Part shown: positions 34,445 through 45,000 of the stretch, one piece after another
Layout: every line of letters starts with the position of its first letter
How positions within the stretch are numbered: the stretch's first letter is position 1
From: Thioalkalivibrio versutus
GTDB taxonomy: Bacteria > Pseudomonadota > Gammaproteobacteria > Ectothiorhodospirales > Ectothiorhodospiraceae
DNA: 64,000 nucleotides
Reading direction: 5' to 3'
NCBI RefSeq assembly: GCF_001999325.1
Contig: NZ_MVAR01000015.1
Location: 128,687 to 192,686 of the forward strand
Translations under genes and position numbers: made by a program
Notes under the pieces: generated by a model
Told to the model about the DNA's origin: nothing
What the model saw: only the letters and a program-made list of their open reading frames with translations
The model's database searches: none

Positions 34445-35272
34445 ATGTTTGACAGGATGCGCGAGGACATTCGCTGCGTGTTTGACCGTGACCCGGCGGC
34501 ACGCAACGCCTTCGAGGTGCTGACCGCATACCCCGGCCTGCATGCGCTGTGGTATCACCGCCTCGCGCACTGGTTGTGGAACCACCGGATGCGCTGGCTG
34601 GGGCGCGTGATCGCGAACTTCAGCCGCTGGGTGACCGGCATCGAGATCCATCCGGGGGCGACCCTCGGCCGACGGTTCTTTATCGACCATGGCATGGGGG
34701 TGGTGATCGGCGAGACCGCCGAGGTCGGCGACGACTGCACGATCTACCACCAGGTGACCCTGGGTGGCACCACCTGGGAAGGCGGCAAGCGCCACCCGAC
34801 GCTCGGCAACGAGGTGGTGATCGGTGCGGGTGCCAAATTGCTGGGCCCGATCCATGTGGGCGACCACGCGCGCATTGGCTCCAACGCAGTGGTGCTGAAG
34901 GATGTTCCGGCGGAGGCGACCGCGGTCGGCATCCCCGCCCGGGTGCTCGGCCCGCGGCCCGAGCCCGATCCGCGCTTCCAGCAGATGGCGGACCGCATGG
35001 GCTTCGATGCCTACGGCCTCTCGCGGGACATGCCGGATCCGGTGGCCAACGCGATCCACCGGATCGTGCAGCGCGTACACGACCTGGACGAGCGCATGGA
35101 ACGGGCCTGCCAGGCGCTCAAGCGCGCCGGTATCGATCCGGGCGAGGCCCTGGGCGAGGACGATTCGGGCCCGCTGGAGGCCTGCGATCTGGAAGGTCTG
35201 GAGCCGGACGAGTGCGAGGTTCCGCCGAAGGTGGCGACCCAACAAGAACGTAAACAGCAAGGGAATACTTGA
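34445..35272 (+). CDS. cysE: Serine O-acetyltransferase
   Basis: The 275-residue CysE makes O-acetylserine for cysteine synthesis, supplying the sulfur donor for IscS. A short N-terminal helical domain is followed by left-handed beta-helix hexapeptide repeats ([40 protein letters not shown]). [16 protein letters not shown] holds the catalytic loop. The C-terminal 90 residues are longer and more acidic than in short CysE forms. The IscR site for the next gene overlaps its last codons. Confidence 0.94.
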   Translation: MFDRMREDIRCVFDRDPAARNAFEVLTAYPGLHALWYHRLAHWLWNHRMRWLGRVIANFSRWVTGIEIHPGATLGRRFFIDHGMGVVIGETAEVGDDCTIYHQVTLGGTTWEGGKRHPTLGNEVVIGAGAKLLGPIHVGDHARIGSNAVVLKDVPAEATAVGIPARVLGPRPEPDPRFQQMADRMGFDAYGLSRDMPDPVANAIHRIVQRVHDLDERMERACQALKRAGIDPGEALGEDDSGPLEACDLEGLEPDECEVPPKVATQQERKQQGNT

Positions 35273-35289
35273 TCGTTTTGCTCGGGTAT
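35265..35289 (+). promoter_or_regulatory. IscR type-1 binding site and isc promoter
   Basis: The 25-base segment starts ATACTTGAT and ends CTCGGGTAT. By my count it matches the E. coli type-1 consensus at 21 of 25 positions; mismatches are at positions 9, 10, 16 and 17. It overlaps a -35-like TTGATC (35269-35274) 42 bases before the iscR ATG, as expected for autorepression by [2Fe-2S]-IscR. Confidence 0.8.
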
Positions 35290-35330
35290 TGCTAAGCTTG
35301 CCGGCAAATGACTGACAAGTGCACTCAACC

Positions 35331-35843
35331 ATGAAACTGACGACCAAAGGCCGGTACGCCGTCACCGCCATGCTCGATGTGGCGATGCACACCCGCAACG
35401 GGCCGGTATCCCTGGCCGAAGTGGCGCGGCGGCAGAAGCTTTCGCTGTCCTATCTGGAGCAGCTTTTTTCCAGGCTGCGCCGCAAGGGGCTGGTGAACAG
35501 CAGTCGCGGGCCGGGCGGGGGCTATGCCCTCAGCCGTGAACCGGAGGGGATCAGCGTGGCCGACATCGTGGTGGCGGTGGACGAGCCGGTGGACGTCACC
35601 CGCTGCGGCGGCAAGGCCAACTGCAATTCGGATTCGCGCTGCCTGACGCACGACCTGTGGACCGATCTGAGTCAGCAGGTCTATGACTTCCTCAGCACCC
35701 GCTCGCTGGCGGATGTACTGCAGCGCCATCGGGAACAAATGGAAAAAGACGGCGTGCAGGAGGTCGTGATGCACGGCGCCCCTCTGCAAGCCTCGACCGG
35801 AAAAAGCCATGCGACCGCCAAAGCGGCCGCGGAAAGGAGCTAA
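35331..35843 (+). CDS. iscR: Fe-S cluster regulator IscR
   Basis: The 170-residue Rrf2-family regulator starts [18 protein letters not shown]. The winged helix includes [20 protein letters not shown]. The cluster ligands are three Cys in [20 protein letters not shown] plus the nearby His. ATG 35331 gives the standard length; the upstream GTG is not needed. It leads the isc operon and is probably self-repressed. Confidence 0.96.
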   Translation: MKLTTKGRYAVTAMLDVAMHTRNGPVSLAEVARRQKLSLSYLEQLFSRLRRKGLVNSSRGPGGGYALSREPEGISVADIVVAVDEPVDVTRCGGKANCNSDSRCLTHDLWTDLSQQVYDFLSTRSLADVLQRHREQMEKDGVQEVVMHGAPLQASTGKSHATAKAAAERS

Positions 35844-35849
35844 CGCGCA

Positions 35850-37073
35850 ATGAGTGACCTGAAACTGCCGATCTACCTCGATTATTCCTCGACCACGCCG
35901 GTCGACGAGCGTGTGGCCGAAAAGATGGCCGGCTGCCTGACCAAGGACGGCCTGTTCGGCAATCCCGCCTCGCGCAGCCACAGCTTTGGCTGGAGCGCGG
36001 AGAAGGCGGTGGAGAACGCTCGCGGCCAGGTCGCCGAGCTGGTGGGCGCCGATCCCAAGGAAATCATCTGGACCTCCGGTGCGACCGAGGCCGATAACCT
36101 GGCGATCAAGGGTGCCGCGCACTTCTACCAGCGCAAGGGCAAGCACATCATCACCGTGAAGACCGAGCACAAGGCCGTGCTCGACACCACGCGTCAGCTG
36201 GAGCGCGAGGGCTTCGAGGTCACGTACCTGGGTGTGAAGGAAAACGGCCTGATCGACCTTCAGGAGCTGCAAGACGCGATGCGTGACGACACCATCGTGG
36301 TCTCGGTGATGCACGTGAACAACGAGATCGGCGTCATCCAGGACATCGAGGCGATCGGCAACCTTTGCCGTGAGCGCGGGATCGTGTTCCATGTGGACGC
36401 GGCCCAGTCGACCGGGAAGGTCGCAGTCGACCTGTCCAGCCTGCCGGTGGACCTGATGAGCTTCTCTGCGCACAAGACCTACGGTCCGAAGGGCATCGGC
36501 GCGCTGTTCGTGCGCCGCAAGCCGCGCGTGCGGATCGAGGCGCAAATGCACGGCGGCGGCCACGAGCGTGGCATGCGCTCCGGCACGCTGGCACCGCACC
36601 AGATTGTCGGCATGGGTGAGGCCTTTGCGCTCGCCGGTGCCGAGATGGGCCCCGAGCTGGAGCGCATCCGCATGCTGCGCGACCGTCTGTGGACGGGTCT
36701 CGACGGCATGGAAGAGGTCTATCTGAACGGCGATCAGGAACAGCGCGTGGCGCACAACCTGAACGTCTCCTTCAACTTCGTCGAGGGCGAGAGCCTGATC
36801 ATGGCGCTGCGCGACATCGCCGTGTCCTCCGGCTCGGCCTGTACCTCGGCGAGTCTGGAACCGTCCTACGTCCTGCGTGCCCTGGGCCGCAACGACGAGC
36901 TGGCCCACAGCTCCATCCGCTTCTCCATCGGTCGCTACACGACGGTGGAAGAGGTCGACCACACGGTCAAGATTGTGCGCGCCGCGGTCGCCAAGCTGCG
37001 CGAACTCTCGCCACTGTGGGAGATGTACCAGGACGGCGTCGATCTGAGCACCGTCGAGTGGGCGGCCCACTAG
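35850..37073 (+). CDS. iscS: Cysteine desulfurase IscS
   Basis: The 407-residue PLP enzyme donates sulfur from cysteine to IscU and tRNA thiolation. The PLP lysine is in [19 protein letters not shown], and the mobile catalytic Cys is in [35 protein letters not shown] and [10 protein letters not shown] are standard. It is 6 bases after iscR. Confidence 0.97.
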   Translation: MSDLKLPIYLDYSSTTPVDERVAEKMAGCLTKDGLFGNPASRSHSFGWSAEKAVENARGQVAELVGADPKEIIWTSGATEADNLAIKGAAHFYQRKGKHIITVKTEHKAVLDTTRQLEREGFEVTYLGVKENGLIDLQELQDAMRDDTIVVSVMHVNNEIGVIQDIEAIGNLCRERGIVFHVDAAQSTGKVAVDLSSLPVDLMSFSAHKTYGPKGIGALFVRRKPRVRIEAQMHGGGHERGMRSGTLAPHQIVGMGEAFALAGAEMGPELERIRMLRDRLWTGLDGMEEVYLNGDQEQRVAHNLNVSFNFVEGESLIMALRDIAVSSGSACTSASLEPSYVLRALGRNDELAHSSIRFSIGRYTTVEEVDHTVKIVRAAVAKLRELSPLWEMYQDGVDLSTVEWAAH

Positions 37074-37127
37074 GGGTCCGCTCGACACCACTAACGCAAC
37101 GCGTACACACGCAACAGGAGAACGGTC

Positions 37128-37538
37128 ATGGCTTACAGTGACAAGGTTCTGGACCACTACGAAAATCCGCGCAACGTCGGCAGCTTCGACAAGAACGACG
37201 ACACGGTCGGCACCGGCATGGTCGGTGCCCCGGCCTGCGGCGACGTGATGAAGCTGCAGATCAAGGTCAACGACGACGGCATCATCGAGGACGCCAAGTT
37301 CAAGACCTACGGTTGCGGGTCGGCGATCGCTTCCAGCTCGCTGCTCACCGAATGGGTGCGTGGCAAGACCCTGGAAGAAGCCAGCCAGATCAAGAACACC
37401 CAGATCGCCGAGGAACTGGCGCTGCCGCCGGTGAAGATCCACTGCTCGGTGCTGGCCGAGGACGCAATCAAGGCGGCCGTGTCCAACTACCAGGAGCGCC
37501 ACGGCGAGGCCGCGGAAGCCGAGAAGAAGTCTGCCTGA
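37128..37538 (+). CDS. iscU: Fe-S cluster scaffold IscU
   Basis: The 136-residue scaffold starts [20 protein letters not shown]. The three ligand cysteines are in [25 protein letters not shown] and [12 protein letters not shown]. The LPPVK motif recognised by HscA is present. It has an Ala/Glu/Lys-rich tail a few residues longer than E. coli IscU. Confidence 0.97.
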   Translation: MAYSDKVLDHYENPRNVGSFDKNDDTVGTGMVGAPACGDVMKLQIKVNDDGIIEDAKFKTYGCGSAIASSSLLTEWVRGKTLEEASQIKNTQIAEELALPPVKIHCSVLAEDAIKAAVSNYQERHGEAAEAEKKSA

Positions 37539-37545
37539 GGGTGCT

Positions 37546-37869
37546 ATGTCGATTACAGTGACCGAACCCGCAGCCGAAAGGATCCACAATTTCCTCGACA
37601 AGAGAGGCAAGGGCGTGGGCGTGCGGCTGGCTGTCAGGACGACCGGCTGCTCCGGCATGGCCTACGTGGTGGAGTTTGCCGACGATATCGAGGACACCGA
37701 TACGGTGTTCGAGGATCGCGGCGTGAAGCTGGTGGTGAATCCGAAGTCCCTCGTGTACCTCGATGGCACCGAGCTGGATTTCGGCAAGGAAGGCCTGAAC
37801 GAAGGGTTCAAGTTCAATAATCCGAACGAGAAGGCCCGATGTGGCTGTGGTGAAAGCTTCAGTATCTGA
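37546..37869 (+). CDS. iscA: A-type Fe-S carrier IscA
   Basis: The 107-residue A-type carrier shows its Cys ligands in [15 protein letters not shown] and [11 protein letters not shown]. It follows iscU by 7 bases. The operon then has a 105-base gap before hscB, with a hairpin and T run. Confidence 0.96.
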   Translation: MSITVTEPAAERIHNFLDKRGKGVGVRLAVRTTGCSGMAYVVEFADDIEDTDTVFEDRGVKLVVNPKSLVYLDGTELDFGKEGLNEGFKFNNPNEKARCGCGESFSI

Positions 37870-37884
37870 CTGACGATCGCATCC

Positions 37885-37936
37885 GGGGTGGTGCATGGCG
37901 GCCGATTGCTGGTCGTCGTCCCACCCCTTTTCTTTT
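37885..37936 (+). terminator. Possible attenuator between iscA and hscB
   Basis: GGGGTGG (37885-37891) pairs with CCACCCC (37921-37927) and is followed directly by TTTTCTTTT. The 29-base loop contains further GC-rich pairing. It could partly end transcription so that hscBA-fdx are made at lower level than iscRSUA. Confidence 0.55.
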
Positions 37937-37974
37937 GTCAGTGCGTCGCCAGTGCTTCTTGAGGCCGAGAGTTG

Positions 37975-38499
37975 ATGAACGACCCATTCGAGCAGTTCGA
38001 TCTGCCGGTCGCCTTCGAGGTGGACCGGCAACAGCTGGACGAGCGCTTTCGCCGCCTGCAGGCAGAGTTGCATCCGGACCGCTTCGTGCGCCAGGGCGAC
38101 CAGGCCCGGCGCATGGCGGCGGCGGTGGCGGCCGACGTGAACGAGGCCTACGCGATCCTCGGGGATGACTACCGCCGTGCGTTGCACCTGCTGGAGCGCA
38201 CGGGCGTGGCGTTCGACCCGGAACGCGATACCAGCCAGAACATCGAGTTCATCGAGGCGCAGATCGAGTGGCGCGAACGCATGGAAGAGGCCGCGGCGGC
38301 CAGGGATGGTGGCGCGCTGGAGGCCGCAGGTGAAGAGCTGGAGCAGGCCCGGGCCGAGGCACGGGCAAAGGTCGCGGATGCCCTGAAGGACCCGGCGGCC
38401 CCGGCGCCCGAGGCCAAGGACCGAGTGCTGGAATTGCGCTTTTTCGACCGCTTGCTGGACGAATTGAAACGAACCCGACAGAACCTGGCGCGCGGTTGA
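37975..38499 (+). CDS. hscB: Co-chaperone HscB
   Basis: The 174-residue J-domain protein has the HPD motif in [11 protein letters not shown] (about residue 33). Its C-terminal helical domain ([19 protein letters not shown]) binds IscU. The family start is short, so ATG 37975 is used; a TTG precedes it. It delivers IscU to HscA. Confidence 0.95.
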   Translation: MNDPFEQFDLPVAFEVDRQQLDERFRRLQAELHPDRFVRQGDQARRMAAAVAADVNEAYAILGDDYRRALHLLERTGVAFDPERDTSQNIEFIEAQIEWRERMEEAAAARDGGALEAAGEELEQARAEARAKVADALKDPAAPAPEAKDRVLELRFFDRLLDELKRTRQNLARG

Positions 38500-38530
38500 T
38501 CCGCGGCCATGTGAAGGAGCCGAACACCCG

Positions 38531-40414
38531 ATGGCGTTATTGCAGATCACCGAACCCGGAGCCGAGTCCGCGCCGCATCAGCGCCACCTCGCGGCCGGGA
38601 TCGACCTCGGCACGACCCATTCGCTGGTCGCCACGGTGCGTAGTGGCGAGGCGGATACCCTGCCGGACGAGCAGGGCCGGCATATCCTGCCGTCGGTGGT
38701 CCACTACGCCGCGGATGGGGTGAGCGTGGGGTATGCGGCCGCGGAGCACGCGGCGGATGATCCGCACAACACCATCGCCTCGGTTAAACGCCTGATCGGA
38801 CGCGGCGCGGCGGATGTCGCGCGCCTGTCTGGCGAGCTGCCGTTTCGCCTCAAGACCGGCGAGTCCAGCGTGCCGCGGATCGAGACGGCCGCGGGTGACA
38901 AGACCGCGGTCGAGGTGTCCGCCGATATCCTTCACACCCTGCGCCAGCGGGCCGAAGCGACCCTGGGCGACGAACTCGAGGGCGTGGTGATCACCGTGCC
39001 CGCGTACTTTGATGATGCCCAGCGCCAGGCCACGCGCGACGCCGCGCAATTGGCGGGGCTGAACGTTTTTCGCCTGATCAGCGAACCGACTGCCGCAGCG
39101 GTGGCTTACGGGCTGGATCAGGGCGAGGAGAGCACCATCGCGGTTTACGACCTGGGCGGTGGGACCTTCGACATCTCCATACTGCAGCTGCGCCGCGGTG
39201 TGTTCGAGGTGCTGGCGACCGGTGGCGACTCGGCCCTGGGCGGCGATGACATCGATCGCACCATCGCCGACTGGCTGTTGAACCAGGCCGGGATGGGCGG
39301 CGAGAACGACCCGCAGCGCCTGCGTCGGGTGTTGCTGGCCGCGCGTCAGGCGAAGGAAGCCCTGACTGACGCTGCGAGCACCCCGGTCGAGGTCGTGCGC
39401 GCGGACGGCTCCACCTGGTCCGGCGCGTTGGATCGCGAAACCCTCGTGGGGCTGGCGCGTCCATTGCTGGATCGCACCATGAAGGCCTGCCAGCAGGTCC
39501 TCGCGGATGCCGGCCTGGAGACGGATGCGATTGACGAGGTCGTGCTGGTGGGCGGCTCCACCCGCATGCCTGCGGTCCGCGAGGCGGTGGAGGGGTTCTT
39601 CGGTCGGGTCCCGCATGCCGGGATCGATCCGGACCGCGTGGTGGCGATTGGCGCCGCGCAGCAGGCCGACATCCTGGCCGGCAACAAGCCCGATACCGAA
39701 CTGCTGCTGCTGGACGTGATCCCACTGTCATTGGGCCTGGAAACGATGGGCGGGTTGGTCGAGTTCATCGTCCCGCGCAACACCACCATCCCGGTCTCGC
39801 GGGCCCAGGAATTCACCACCTTCAAGGATGGTCAGACGGCGATGTCCCTGCATGTGGTGCAGGGCGAGCGCGACGTGGTGGATGCCAACCGCTCGCTGGC
39901 CCAGTTCACCCTGTCCGGCATCCCGCCGATGGTGGCCGGGGCCGCGCGCATCCGCGTGACCTTCCAGGTGGACGCCGACGGGCTGCTCAACGTGACCGCG
40001 CGCGAACAGACCCAGGGCGTGGAGGCGCATATCGAGGTCAAGCCGAGCTACGGCCTGACCGATTCCGAGATCGAGCAGATGCTGCGCGACTCGGCGTCCT
40101 CAGCGCGCGAGGATATGGAGGCCCGCCGCCTGCGCGAGGAGCAGGTGGAGGCCGACCGCGTGCTGGAGGCGATCGACGCCGCGCTGCAGACCGATGGCGA
40201 TCGCTACCTGGAGCCGGAGGAGCGCCAGAGTATCGAACAGGCGCGCGATACCCTGCGCGCCGAACGCGAGAAGGGCGACGACCCGGACGCGATCGAGGCC
40301 GCGCGCAAGCGCGTCGAGCAGGCCTCCGAGGCCTTCGTCGCGCGGCGCATGAATGACAGCATCCGGCGGGCACTCGCCGGTCACAACGTTAGCGAATACG
40401 ACGCAGGGAACTGA
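38531..40414 (+). CDS. hscA: Hsp70-type chaperone HscA
   Basis: The 627-residue chaperone for Fe-S cluster transfer from IscU has ATPase motifs [45 protein letters not shown] and [17 protein letters not shown]. The substrate-binding domain follows ([20 protein letters not shown]). Relative to DnaK, the C-terminal lid is short and charged, as usual for HscA. Confidence 0.97.
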   Translation: MALLQITEPGAESAPHQRHLAAGIDLGTTHSLVATVRSGEADTLPDEQGRHILPSVVHYAADGVSVGYAAAEHAADDPHNTIASVKRLIGRGAADVARLSGELPFRLKTGESSVPRIETAAGDKTAVEVSADILHTLRQRAEATLGDELEGVVITVPAYFDDAQRQATRDAAQLAGLNVFRLISEPTAAAVAYGLDQGEESTIAVYDLGGGTFDISILQLRRGVFEVLATGGDSALGGDDIDRTIADWLLNQAGMGGENDPQRLRRVLLAARQAKEALTDAASTPVEVVRADGSTWSGALDRETLVGLARPLLDRTMKACQQVLADAGLETDAIDEVVLVGGSTRMPAVREAVEGFFGRVPHAGIDPDRVVAIGAAQQADILAGNKPDTELLLLDVIPLSLGLETMGGLVEFIVPRNTTIPVSRAQEFTTFKDGQTAMSLHVVQGERDVVDANRSLAQFTLSGIPPMVAGAARIRVTFQVDADGLLNVTAREQTQGVEAHIEVKPSYGLTDSEIEQMLRDSASSAREDMEARRLREEQVEADRVLEAIDAALQTDGDRYLEPEERQSIEQARDTLRAEREKGDDPDAIEAARKRVEQASEAFVARRMNDSIRRALAGHNVSEYDAGN

Positions 40415-40418
40415 GAAC

Positions 40419-40757
40419 ATGCCCCAGGTAATCTTTCTGCCCCACGAGGAAATCTGCCCCGAAGGCGCCTCCCTCGAGGCCCCGTCGGGCATTAGCATCT
40501 GCGATCTCGCGCTGCAAAACGGCATCGAGATCGAGCACGCCTGCGAAAAGTCCTGCGCCTGTACCACCTGCCATGTCTACGTGCGCGAGGGATTCGACAG
40601 CCTGGACGAGCCGACCGAGGACGAAGAAGACATGCTCGACAAGGCCTGGGGCCTGGAGCCGGACTCGCGCCTGTCCTGTCAGGCGATCGTGACCGACAAC
40701 GATCTCGTGGTGGAACTGCCGAAGTACACCATTAACCAGGTCTCCGAGAACCACTGA
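40419..40757 (+). CDS. fdx: [2Fe-2S] ferredoxin of the isc operon
   Basis: The 112-residue adrenodoxin-type ferredoxin has cluster ligands in HACEKSCACTTCHVYV and RLSCQAIV. It gives electrons for cluster assembly on IscU. ATG 40419 is 4 bases after the hscA stop. Confidence 0.96.
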   Translation: MPQVIFLPHEEICPEGASLEAPSGISICDLALQNGIEIEHACEKSCACTTCHVYVREGFDSLDEPTEDEEDMLDKAWGLEPDSRLSCQAIVTDNDLVVELPKYTINQVSENH

Positions 40758-40771
40758 TCAAGGACCAAGCG

Positions 40772-40975
40772 ATGAAGTGGACCGAAACCCAGGAAATTGC
40801 GATCCAGTTAGCCGACGAACACCCGGATGTGGACCCGCGCAACATCAACTTCGTGGATCTGCGTCAGTGGGTGATGAACCTGCCGGAATTCGATGACGAC
40901 CCCGAACGCTCGGGCGAGCGTGTCCTTGAGGCGATCCAGCTTGCCTGGATGGACGAGGCCGACGTCGACGACTGA
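40772..40975 (+). CDS. iscX: IscX (Fe-S assembly accessory protein)
   Basis: This 67-residue acidic protein reads MKWTETQEIAIQLADEHPDV, then LRQWVMNLPEFDDDPERSGE and AWMDEADVDD. It binds IscS and iron and modulates cluster assembly. It closes the isc operon. Confidence 0.96.
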   Translation: MKWTETQEIAIQLADEHPDVDPRNINFVDLRQWVMNLPEFDDDPERSGERVLEAIQLAWMDEADVDD

Positions 40976-40990
40976 CGGGTTTTTGGATCG

Positions 40991-41176
40991 ACCACGAAGC
41001 ACACGAAGAAGGGCCAGACCCTTTTTCACCACAGAGGGCACAGAGGACGCAGGGAAGGGCAGGAGGCTGAAACGCCTACCCGATACCAGGATAGCTTACC
41101 GATGCGAAGTGGTATCGCGGCCTGTGCTTCTGTGCCGTCTCCTCGACCTTCTGCGTGTCTGCGTGCGCTTCGTGGT
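40991..41176. repeat. Intergenic repeat with CACGAAG-type inverted ends
   Basis: The left end ACCACGAAGCACACG (40991-41005) is matched in inverted form at 14 of 15 positions by 41162-41176. Inside are purine-rich CACAGAGGGCACAGAGGACGCAGG and, near the other end, TTCTGCGTGTCTGCGTGCG, which resemble each other's complements. I recall similar non-coding sequences scattered in other bacterial genomes. The 368-base gap holds no gene. Confidence 0.55.
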
Positions 41177-41261
41177 GAATCAAGGCCGGTGACGTTGCTG
41201 CAGGGGCGTCAGGTCGCTAGACTACGCGCCGCACGTTGCGTCCGCGTCTTTTTTGCGTTGG

Positions 41262-41283
41262 GAACCCGCCGTTCGGCGGGTTC
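41262..41283. other. Hairpin in the ndk leader
   Basis: GAACCCGCC and GGCGGGTTC form a perfect 9-bp stem with a GTTC loop, 61 bases before the ndk ATG. No T run follows on either strand, so a terminator is not supported. Confidence 0.6.
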
Positions 41284-41343
41284 TCGCGTTTGCAGCCGGG
41301 CCCAGCGACCGATATTCAATCCAAGTACCAGGAGAGCCGCCCC

Positions 41344-41775
41344 ATGGCCGTTGAACGCACCCTTTCCATCATCAAGCCTGACGCCGTTGCCAAGAATGCC
41401 ATCGGCGACATCATCAGCCGTTTCGAAAAGGCCGGCCTGAAGGTCGTTGGCGCGCGCATGATGCACCTGAGCCGCGAGCAGGCCGAAGGCTTCTACGACG
41501 TGCACAAGGAACGCCCGTTCTTCAACGATCTGGTCGAGTTCATGATCTCCGGCCCGGCGCTGGTGCAGGTCCTGGAAGGCGAGGACGCCATTGCCAAGAA
41601 CCGCGACATCATGGGTGCGACCAACCCGAAGGAAGCCGCTCCGGGCACCATCCGTGCCGACTTCGCCGTGTCCATCGACGAGAACGCCGTACACGGCTCT
41701 GACGCCCCGGAGACCGCGGAGCGCGAGATCGCTTTCTTCTTTGGCGACGACGGCGTCTGCCCGCGTACCCGATAA
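41344..41775 (+). CDS. ndk: Nucleoside diphosphate kinase
   Basis: The 143-residue kinase balances NTP pools. It starts [20 protein letters not shown], and the active-site His lies in [22 protein letters not shown] lies 8 bases before ATG 41344. The longer upstream frame runs into the leader hairpin and is not used. Confidence 0.97.
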   Translation: MAVERTLSIIKPDAVAKNAIGDIISRFEKAGLKVVGARMMHLSREQAEGFYDVHKERPFFNDLVEFMISGPALVQVLEGEDAIAKNRDIMGATNPKEAAPGTIRADFAVSIDENAVHGSDAPETAEREIAFFFGDDGVCPRTR

Positions 41776-41791
41776 AGCGGGCCCGCATGCG

Positions 41792-41829
41792 CTACGGGGC
41801 CCGGTTGCACCGCACACCGGGCCCCGTAG
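41792..41829. other. 13-bp hairpin between ndk and rlmN
   Basis: CTACGGGGCCCGG (41792-41804) is perfectly complementary to 41817-41829, with a 12-base loop, 16 bases after the ndk stop. No T run follows. It may protect the ndk transcript end. Confidence 0.65.
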
Positions 41830-41884
41830 GCAGGCATCCCTTCGGCACAGTACACTAGGGGACTTGAGCCAACCGGTCCCTGTT

Positions 41885-43018
41885 ATGGCACACACATCCT
41901 CCACCCCCCTGAATCTCCTGGGCTACAGCCACCAACAGCTCGTCGAGCTGCTGGCGCAGTGGGGTGAACCGCGTTTTCGTGCCACCCAGCTGATCAAGTG
42001 GATCCATCAGCGCGGGGTCACCGACTTCGAACAGATGACCGACGTGTCGCGCAAGCTGCGCGATCGTCTGGAGCGCGAGACCGAGATCCGCGTGCCCGAG
42101 ATCGGTCTGGAAAAGGCCTCCTCCGACGGTACCGTCAAGTGGGTGCTGCGGCTCCCCGACGGCAATGCCATCGAGACCGTCTTCATCCCCGAGGGCGGGC
42201 GCGGGACACTGTGCATCTCCTCCCAGGTCGGCTGTGCGCTCGACTGCACCTTCTGCTCCACGGCCCAGCAGGGCTTCAACCGCAATCTCACCAGTGCCGA
42301 GATCATCGGTCAGGTGTGGCTGGCCATGCAGCGGCTCCCGGCGCCGGACGGCCGCAAGCGCGCAGTCAGCAACGTGGTCCTGATGGGTATGGGCGAGCCG
42401 CTGGCCAATTTCGATGCGGTGGTCCCGTCCTGTCAGTTGATGACCGACGACAATGCCTACGGTCTCAGCCGGCGCCGTGTGACCCTTTCGACTTCCGGCC
42501 TGGTTCCAGCCCTCGATCGTCTGAGCGCACATACCGATGTCGCTTTGGCCGTCAGCCTGCATGCGCCCAATGACGCGTTGCGCGACCGTCTGGTGCCGAT
42601 CAACCGCAAGTATCCGCTCGCCGAGCTACTGGACAGTTGCCGCCGCTACGTGGAGGCAACCGACGCCCACAGTGGCGTGACGTTCGAATACGTCCTGCTG
42701 GCCGGTGTCAACGACCAGCCCGAGCACGCCAACGAGCTCGCCGGGCTGTTGCGGGGTATTCCTGGCAAGATCAACCTGATCCCGTTCAACCCGTTCCCGG
42801 GGGCTCCGTTCGAACGCCCGTCGGAGGCCACCGTTCTGGCCTTTGAGCGGCGCCTGCAGAAGGCCGGCTACGTGACCACGGTCCGGCGCACCCGGGGCGA
42901 CGACATCGATGCCGCCTGCGGGCAGTTGGTGGGGCAGGTCGAGGATCGAACCAATCGTGGCATGCGCATGTTCCGCCTGCATGCCGAGTTGCCACAGACG
43001 GATCGGAGGGCTTCATGA
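41885..43018 (+). CDS. rlmN: 23S rRNA/tRNA adenine-C2 methyltransferase RlmN
   Basis: The 377-residue radical SAM enzyme methylates A2503 of 23S rRNA and A37 of some tRNAs. The Fe-S motif CxxxCxxC is in [20 protein letters not shown]. Also conserved are [17 protein letters not shown] and the C-terminal Cys in [10 protein letters not shown], which forms the methyl-transfer adduct. ATG 41885 is chosen; the longer frame overlaps ndk. Confidence 0.96.
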   Translation: MAHTSSTPLNLLGYSHQQLVELLAQWGEPRFRATQLIKWIHQRGVTDFEQMTDVSRKLRDRLERETEIRVPEIGLEKASSDGTVKWVLRLPDGNAIETVFIPEGGRGTLCISSQVGCALDCTFCSTAQQGFNRNLTSAEIIGQVWLAMQRLPAPDGRKRAVSNVVLMGMGEPLANFDAVVPSCQLMTDDNAYGLSRRRVTLSTSGLVPALDRLSAHTDVALAVSLHAPNDALRDRLVPINRKYPLAELLDSCRRYVEATDAHSGVTFEYVLLAGVNDQPEHANELAGLLRGIPGKINLIPFNPFPGAPFERPSEATVLAFERRLQKAGYVTTVRRTRGDDIDAACGQLVGQVEDRTNRGMRMFRLHAELPQTDRRAS

Positions 43019-43785
43019 CTGGACGCGCGGGTTTGCGCATCGCCGGGGTTCTGACCCTGGCGCTGCTGCTGGGTGGCTGTGCCGCCACGGCCGACCGACC
43101 GGTTTCCGGCGAACGCGAGGATGCCGCCGAGGTGCATGCTGAACTGGGCATCGGCTATCTGCGCGAGGGCGAGTTCGAGCAGGCCGAGCGCAACCTGCGG
43201 CGGGCGCTGGACTATGACCCCGGCTATGTCCTCGCCAATATCGGTATGGCAGCGATCTACGAGCGCAAGGACCAGCTGGACCGTGCCGAGGAACACTATC
43301 GCCGGGCCCTGCGCCGCGACGAGGACAACCCCTTTGCGCAGACCAATCTGGGCGCATTGCTTTGCGCCCGCGAGGACTTCGACGAGGCTCAGGAGCTGTT
43401 CGCCAAGGCGATTAAGAATCCGGATTACGATCGCCGCGACATCGCCCACATGAACTCCGGCGTCTGTCACGCGGACGCGGGCGATGCCGAGGAGGCCGAG
43501 CGGCAGTTGCGCCGGGCGCTGGAACTCAATCCGCAGTATCCCCGCGCGCTTCTGGAAATGGCGCGGCTGACTTATCAGGACGACCGGCCGATGCAGACTC
43601 GGGCCTTCCTGCAACGATTGGACAGCCAGGGGGTCGAGAATGCCGAGACGCTGCTGCTGTGCTATCAGGCCGAAAGCGCGCTGGGCAACAGCCGCGCGGC
43701 CAACGCGTGTGCCGAGCGCCTGAGCCGCCATCACCCGGACAGCGACGAGATGGCCGAGCTGCGCCGGCTGGAGCGTGAAGGGTGA
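43015..43785 (+). CDS. pilW: Type IV pilus biogenesis/stability lipoprotein PilW (PilF)
   Basis: The 256-residue TPR lipoprotein has a signal peptide with lipobox LLGGC (Cys near residue 22). About five TPR motifs follow, for example [20 protein letters not shown] and [20 protein letters not shown]. PilW/PilF pilots the PilQ secretin in the outer membrane. It is linked by an ATGA overlap to rlmN, as in many gammaproteobacteria. Confidence 0.9.
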   Translation: MTGRAGLRIAGVLTLALLLGGCAATADRPVSGEREDAAEVHAELGIGYLREGEFEQAERNLRRALDYDPGYVLANIGMAAIYERKDQLDRAEEHYRRALRRDEDNPFAQTNLGALLCAREDFDEAQELFAKAIKNPDYDRRDIAHMNSGVCHADAGDAEEAERQLRRALELNPQYPRALLEMARLTYQDDRPMQTRAFLQRLDSQGVENAETLLLCYQAESALGNSRAANACAERLSRHHPDSDEMAELRRLEREG

Positions 43786-44954
43786 GCGATCCACGCGACA
43801 AGGAACCGGGCCTCGGGCGGGTCGAGGATGTCGATGATTCAACGAATAACGTCGCCTCCCTGCGCACCGAGGGTTCGGACCCCGATCCGGAGCCGTCCTT
43901 CTCCGCCGCGCATGGTCTGACCACCCGGGACCACCCGGAGGCATCCGGACCGGAGGCGCCCCGGGGTGAGGACGAGCCCGGCGCCAGTCTGCGGCGGGCG
44001 CGTGAGGCGGCCGGTCTGGACAGCGCGACCCTGGCCAGCCGCATCCACCTCGGGCGCGGCACCCTGGAAGACCTGGAAGCCAATCGCTTTCATCACATGC
44101 CGCCGGCGTACGTGCGCGGCTATCTGCGCTCCTGCGCCCGCGAGCTGGGCGTGGCCGCGGATCCGTGGATTCAGTCCTTCGAGAACCACGGGATGGTCGA
44201 CCCCGAACTCCGGGCCGTCGCAACGCCCTCCGCGCGCGACCGTCAGCGTCGGCGCGGCCGCGGTATTTACTGGCTCGCCTTGCTGTTGGCCGCGATCCTG
44301 CTTGGACTCGGGGTCTATGCCTGGAGCGAGCGCACGGACACGCCCGGGTGGCCGGCGCTGAACCTGGGCGAGGCGCGGGATGCCGTCCCGAGCCTCGCCG
44401 ATTTCCAGTCCCCGGACGACGCCGAAGGGCGGAGCCCGTCGATCGCCGAGAGCACCGATCCGGAGCCCGTCACGCCCGCGCCGGAGGCCCTCCCGGAGGG
44501 CGCCCAGCCGGAGTCGGCGGGTGCCGAGGGATCGGCCGGCGCCCCGGCAGCATCCTCGGAAGCCACCGCACCGGCGGAGGCCCTGACCGAACGCCTGGTC
44601 GTGCCGGAAGAGCCGGTCATGCCTGAGGCCCCCGTGCGGGCCGAAAGCGAAGCCCCACTGGATGCTTCCCCGGTGATCGAGACTTCCGGTGAAGGTCCGG
44701 CGGCGGGTGAGGGCGCGCAACTGGTGCTGGAGTTTGGCGAGACCTCCTGGGTGGAGATCCGCGATGCCGCCGACGAGGTGGTTTTGACCGGCGTGCTCAG
44801 CTCGGGTGACCGCGAGGAGATTCGCCTGGATCTGCCTGGCCGGGTGATCCTGGGCAACGCGTCCGGGGTCTCGCTGACGCTGGATGGCGAGCCGGTAGAC
44901 GTCGAGACGCATATCCGGAGCGACCGCACCGCGCGCTTCGATCTGGAAGGCTGA
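43782..44954 (+). CDS. rodZ: RodZ-like cytoskeletal HTH membrane protein
   Basis: The 390-residue protein has a cytoplasmic helix-turn-helix (about 66-130, [20 protein letters not shown]), one transmembrane helix (about 164-185, [20 protein letters not shown]), a long acidic Pro/Ala linker and a C-terminal DUF4115 domain ([20 protein letters not shown]). RodZ couples MreB to cell-wall synthesis. The start is GTG 43782, overlapping pilW by 4 bases. The N-terminal 65 residues ahead of the HTH are unusually long. Confidence 0.9.
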   Translation: MSDPRDKEPGLGRVEDVDDSTNNVASLRTEGSDPDPEPSFSAAHGLTTRDHPEASGPEAPRGEDEPGASLRRAREAAGLDSATLASRIHLGRGTLEDLEANRFHHMPPAYVRGYLRSCARELGVAADPWIQSFENHGMVDPELRAVATPSARDRQRRRGRGIYWLALLLAAILLGLGVYAWSERTDTPGWPALNLGEARDAVPSLADFQSPDDAEGRSPSIAESTDPEPVTPAPEALPEGAQPESAGAEGSAGAPAASSEATAPAEALTERLVVPEEPVMPEAPVRAESEAPLDASPVIETSGEGPAAGEGAQLVLEFGETSWVEIRDAADEVVLTGVLSSGDREEIRLDLPGRVILGNASGVSLTLDGEPVDVETHIRSDRTARFDLEG

Positions 44955-45000
44955 ACCCGGGTCTTTCCGGCAGGCCATCACGTACAAACAAAAAGACACC

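Noticed and set aside
35325..37658. 777-residue minus-strand frame across iscR-iscS-iscU
   Set aside because: Antisense shadow of the isc genes; no protein motif.
41262..41283. GAACCCGCC hairpin as a terminator before ndk
   Set aside because: No T run on either strand and it lies close to the ndk start; kept only as a hairpin.
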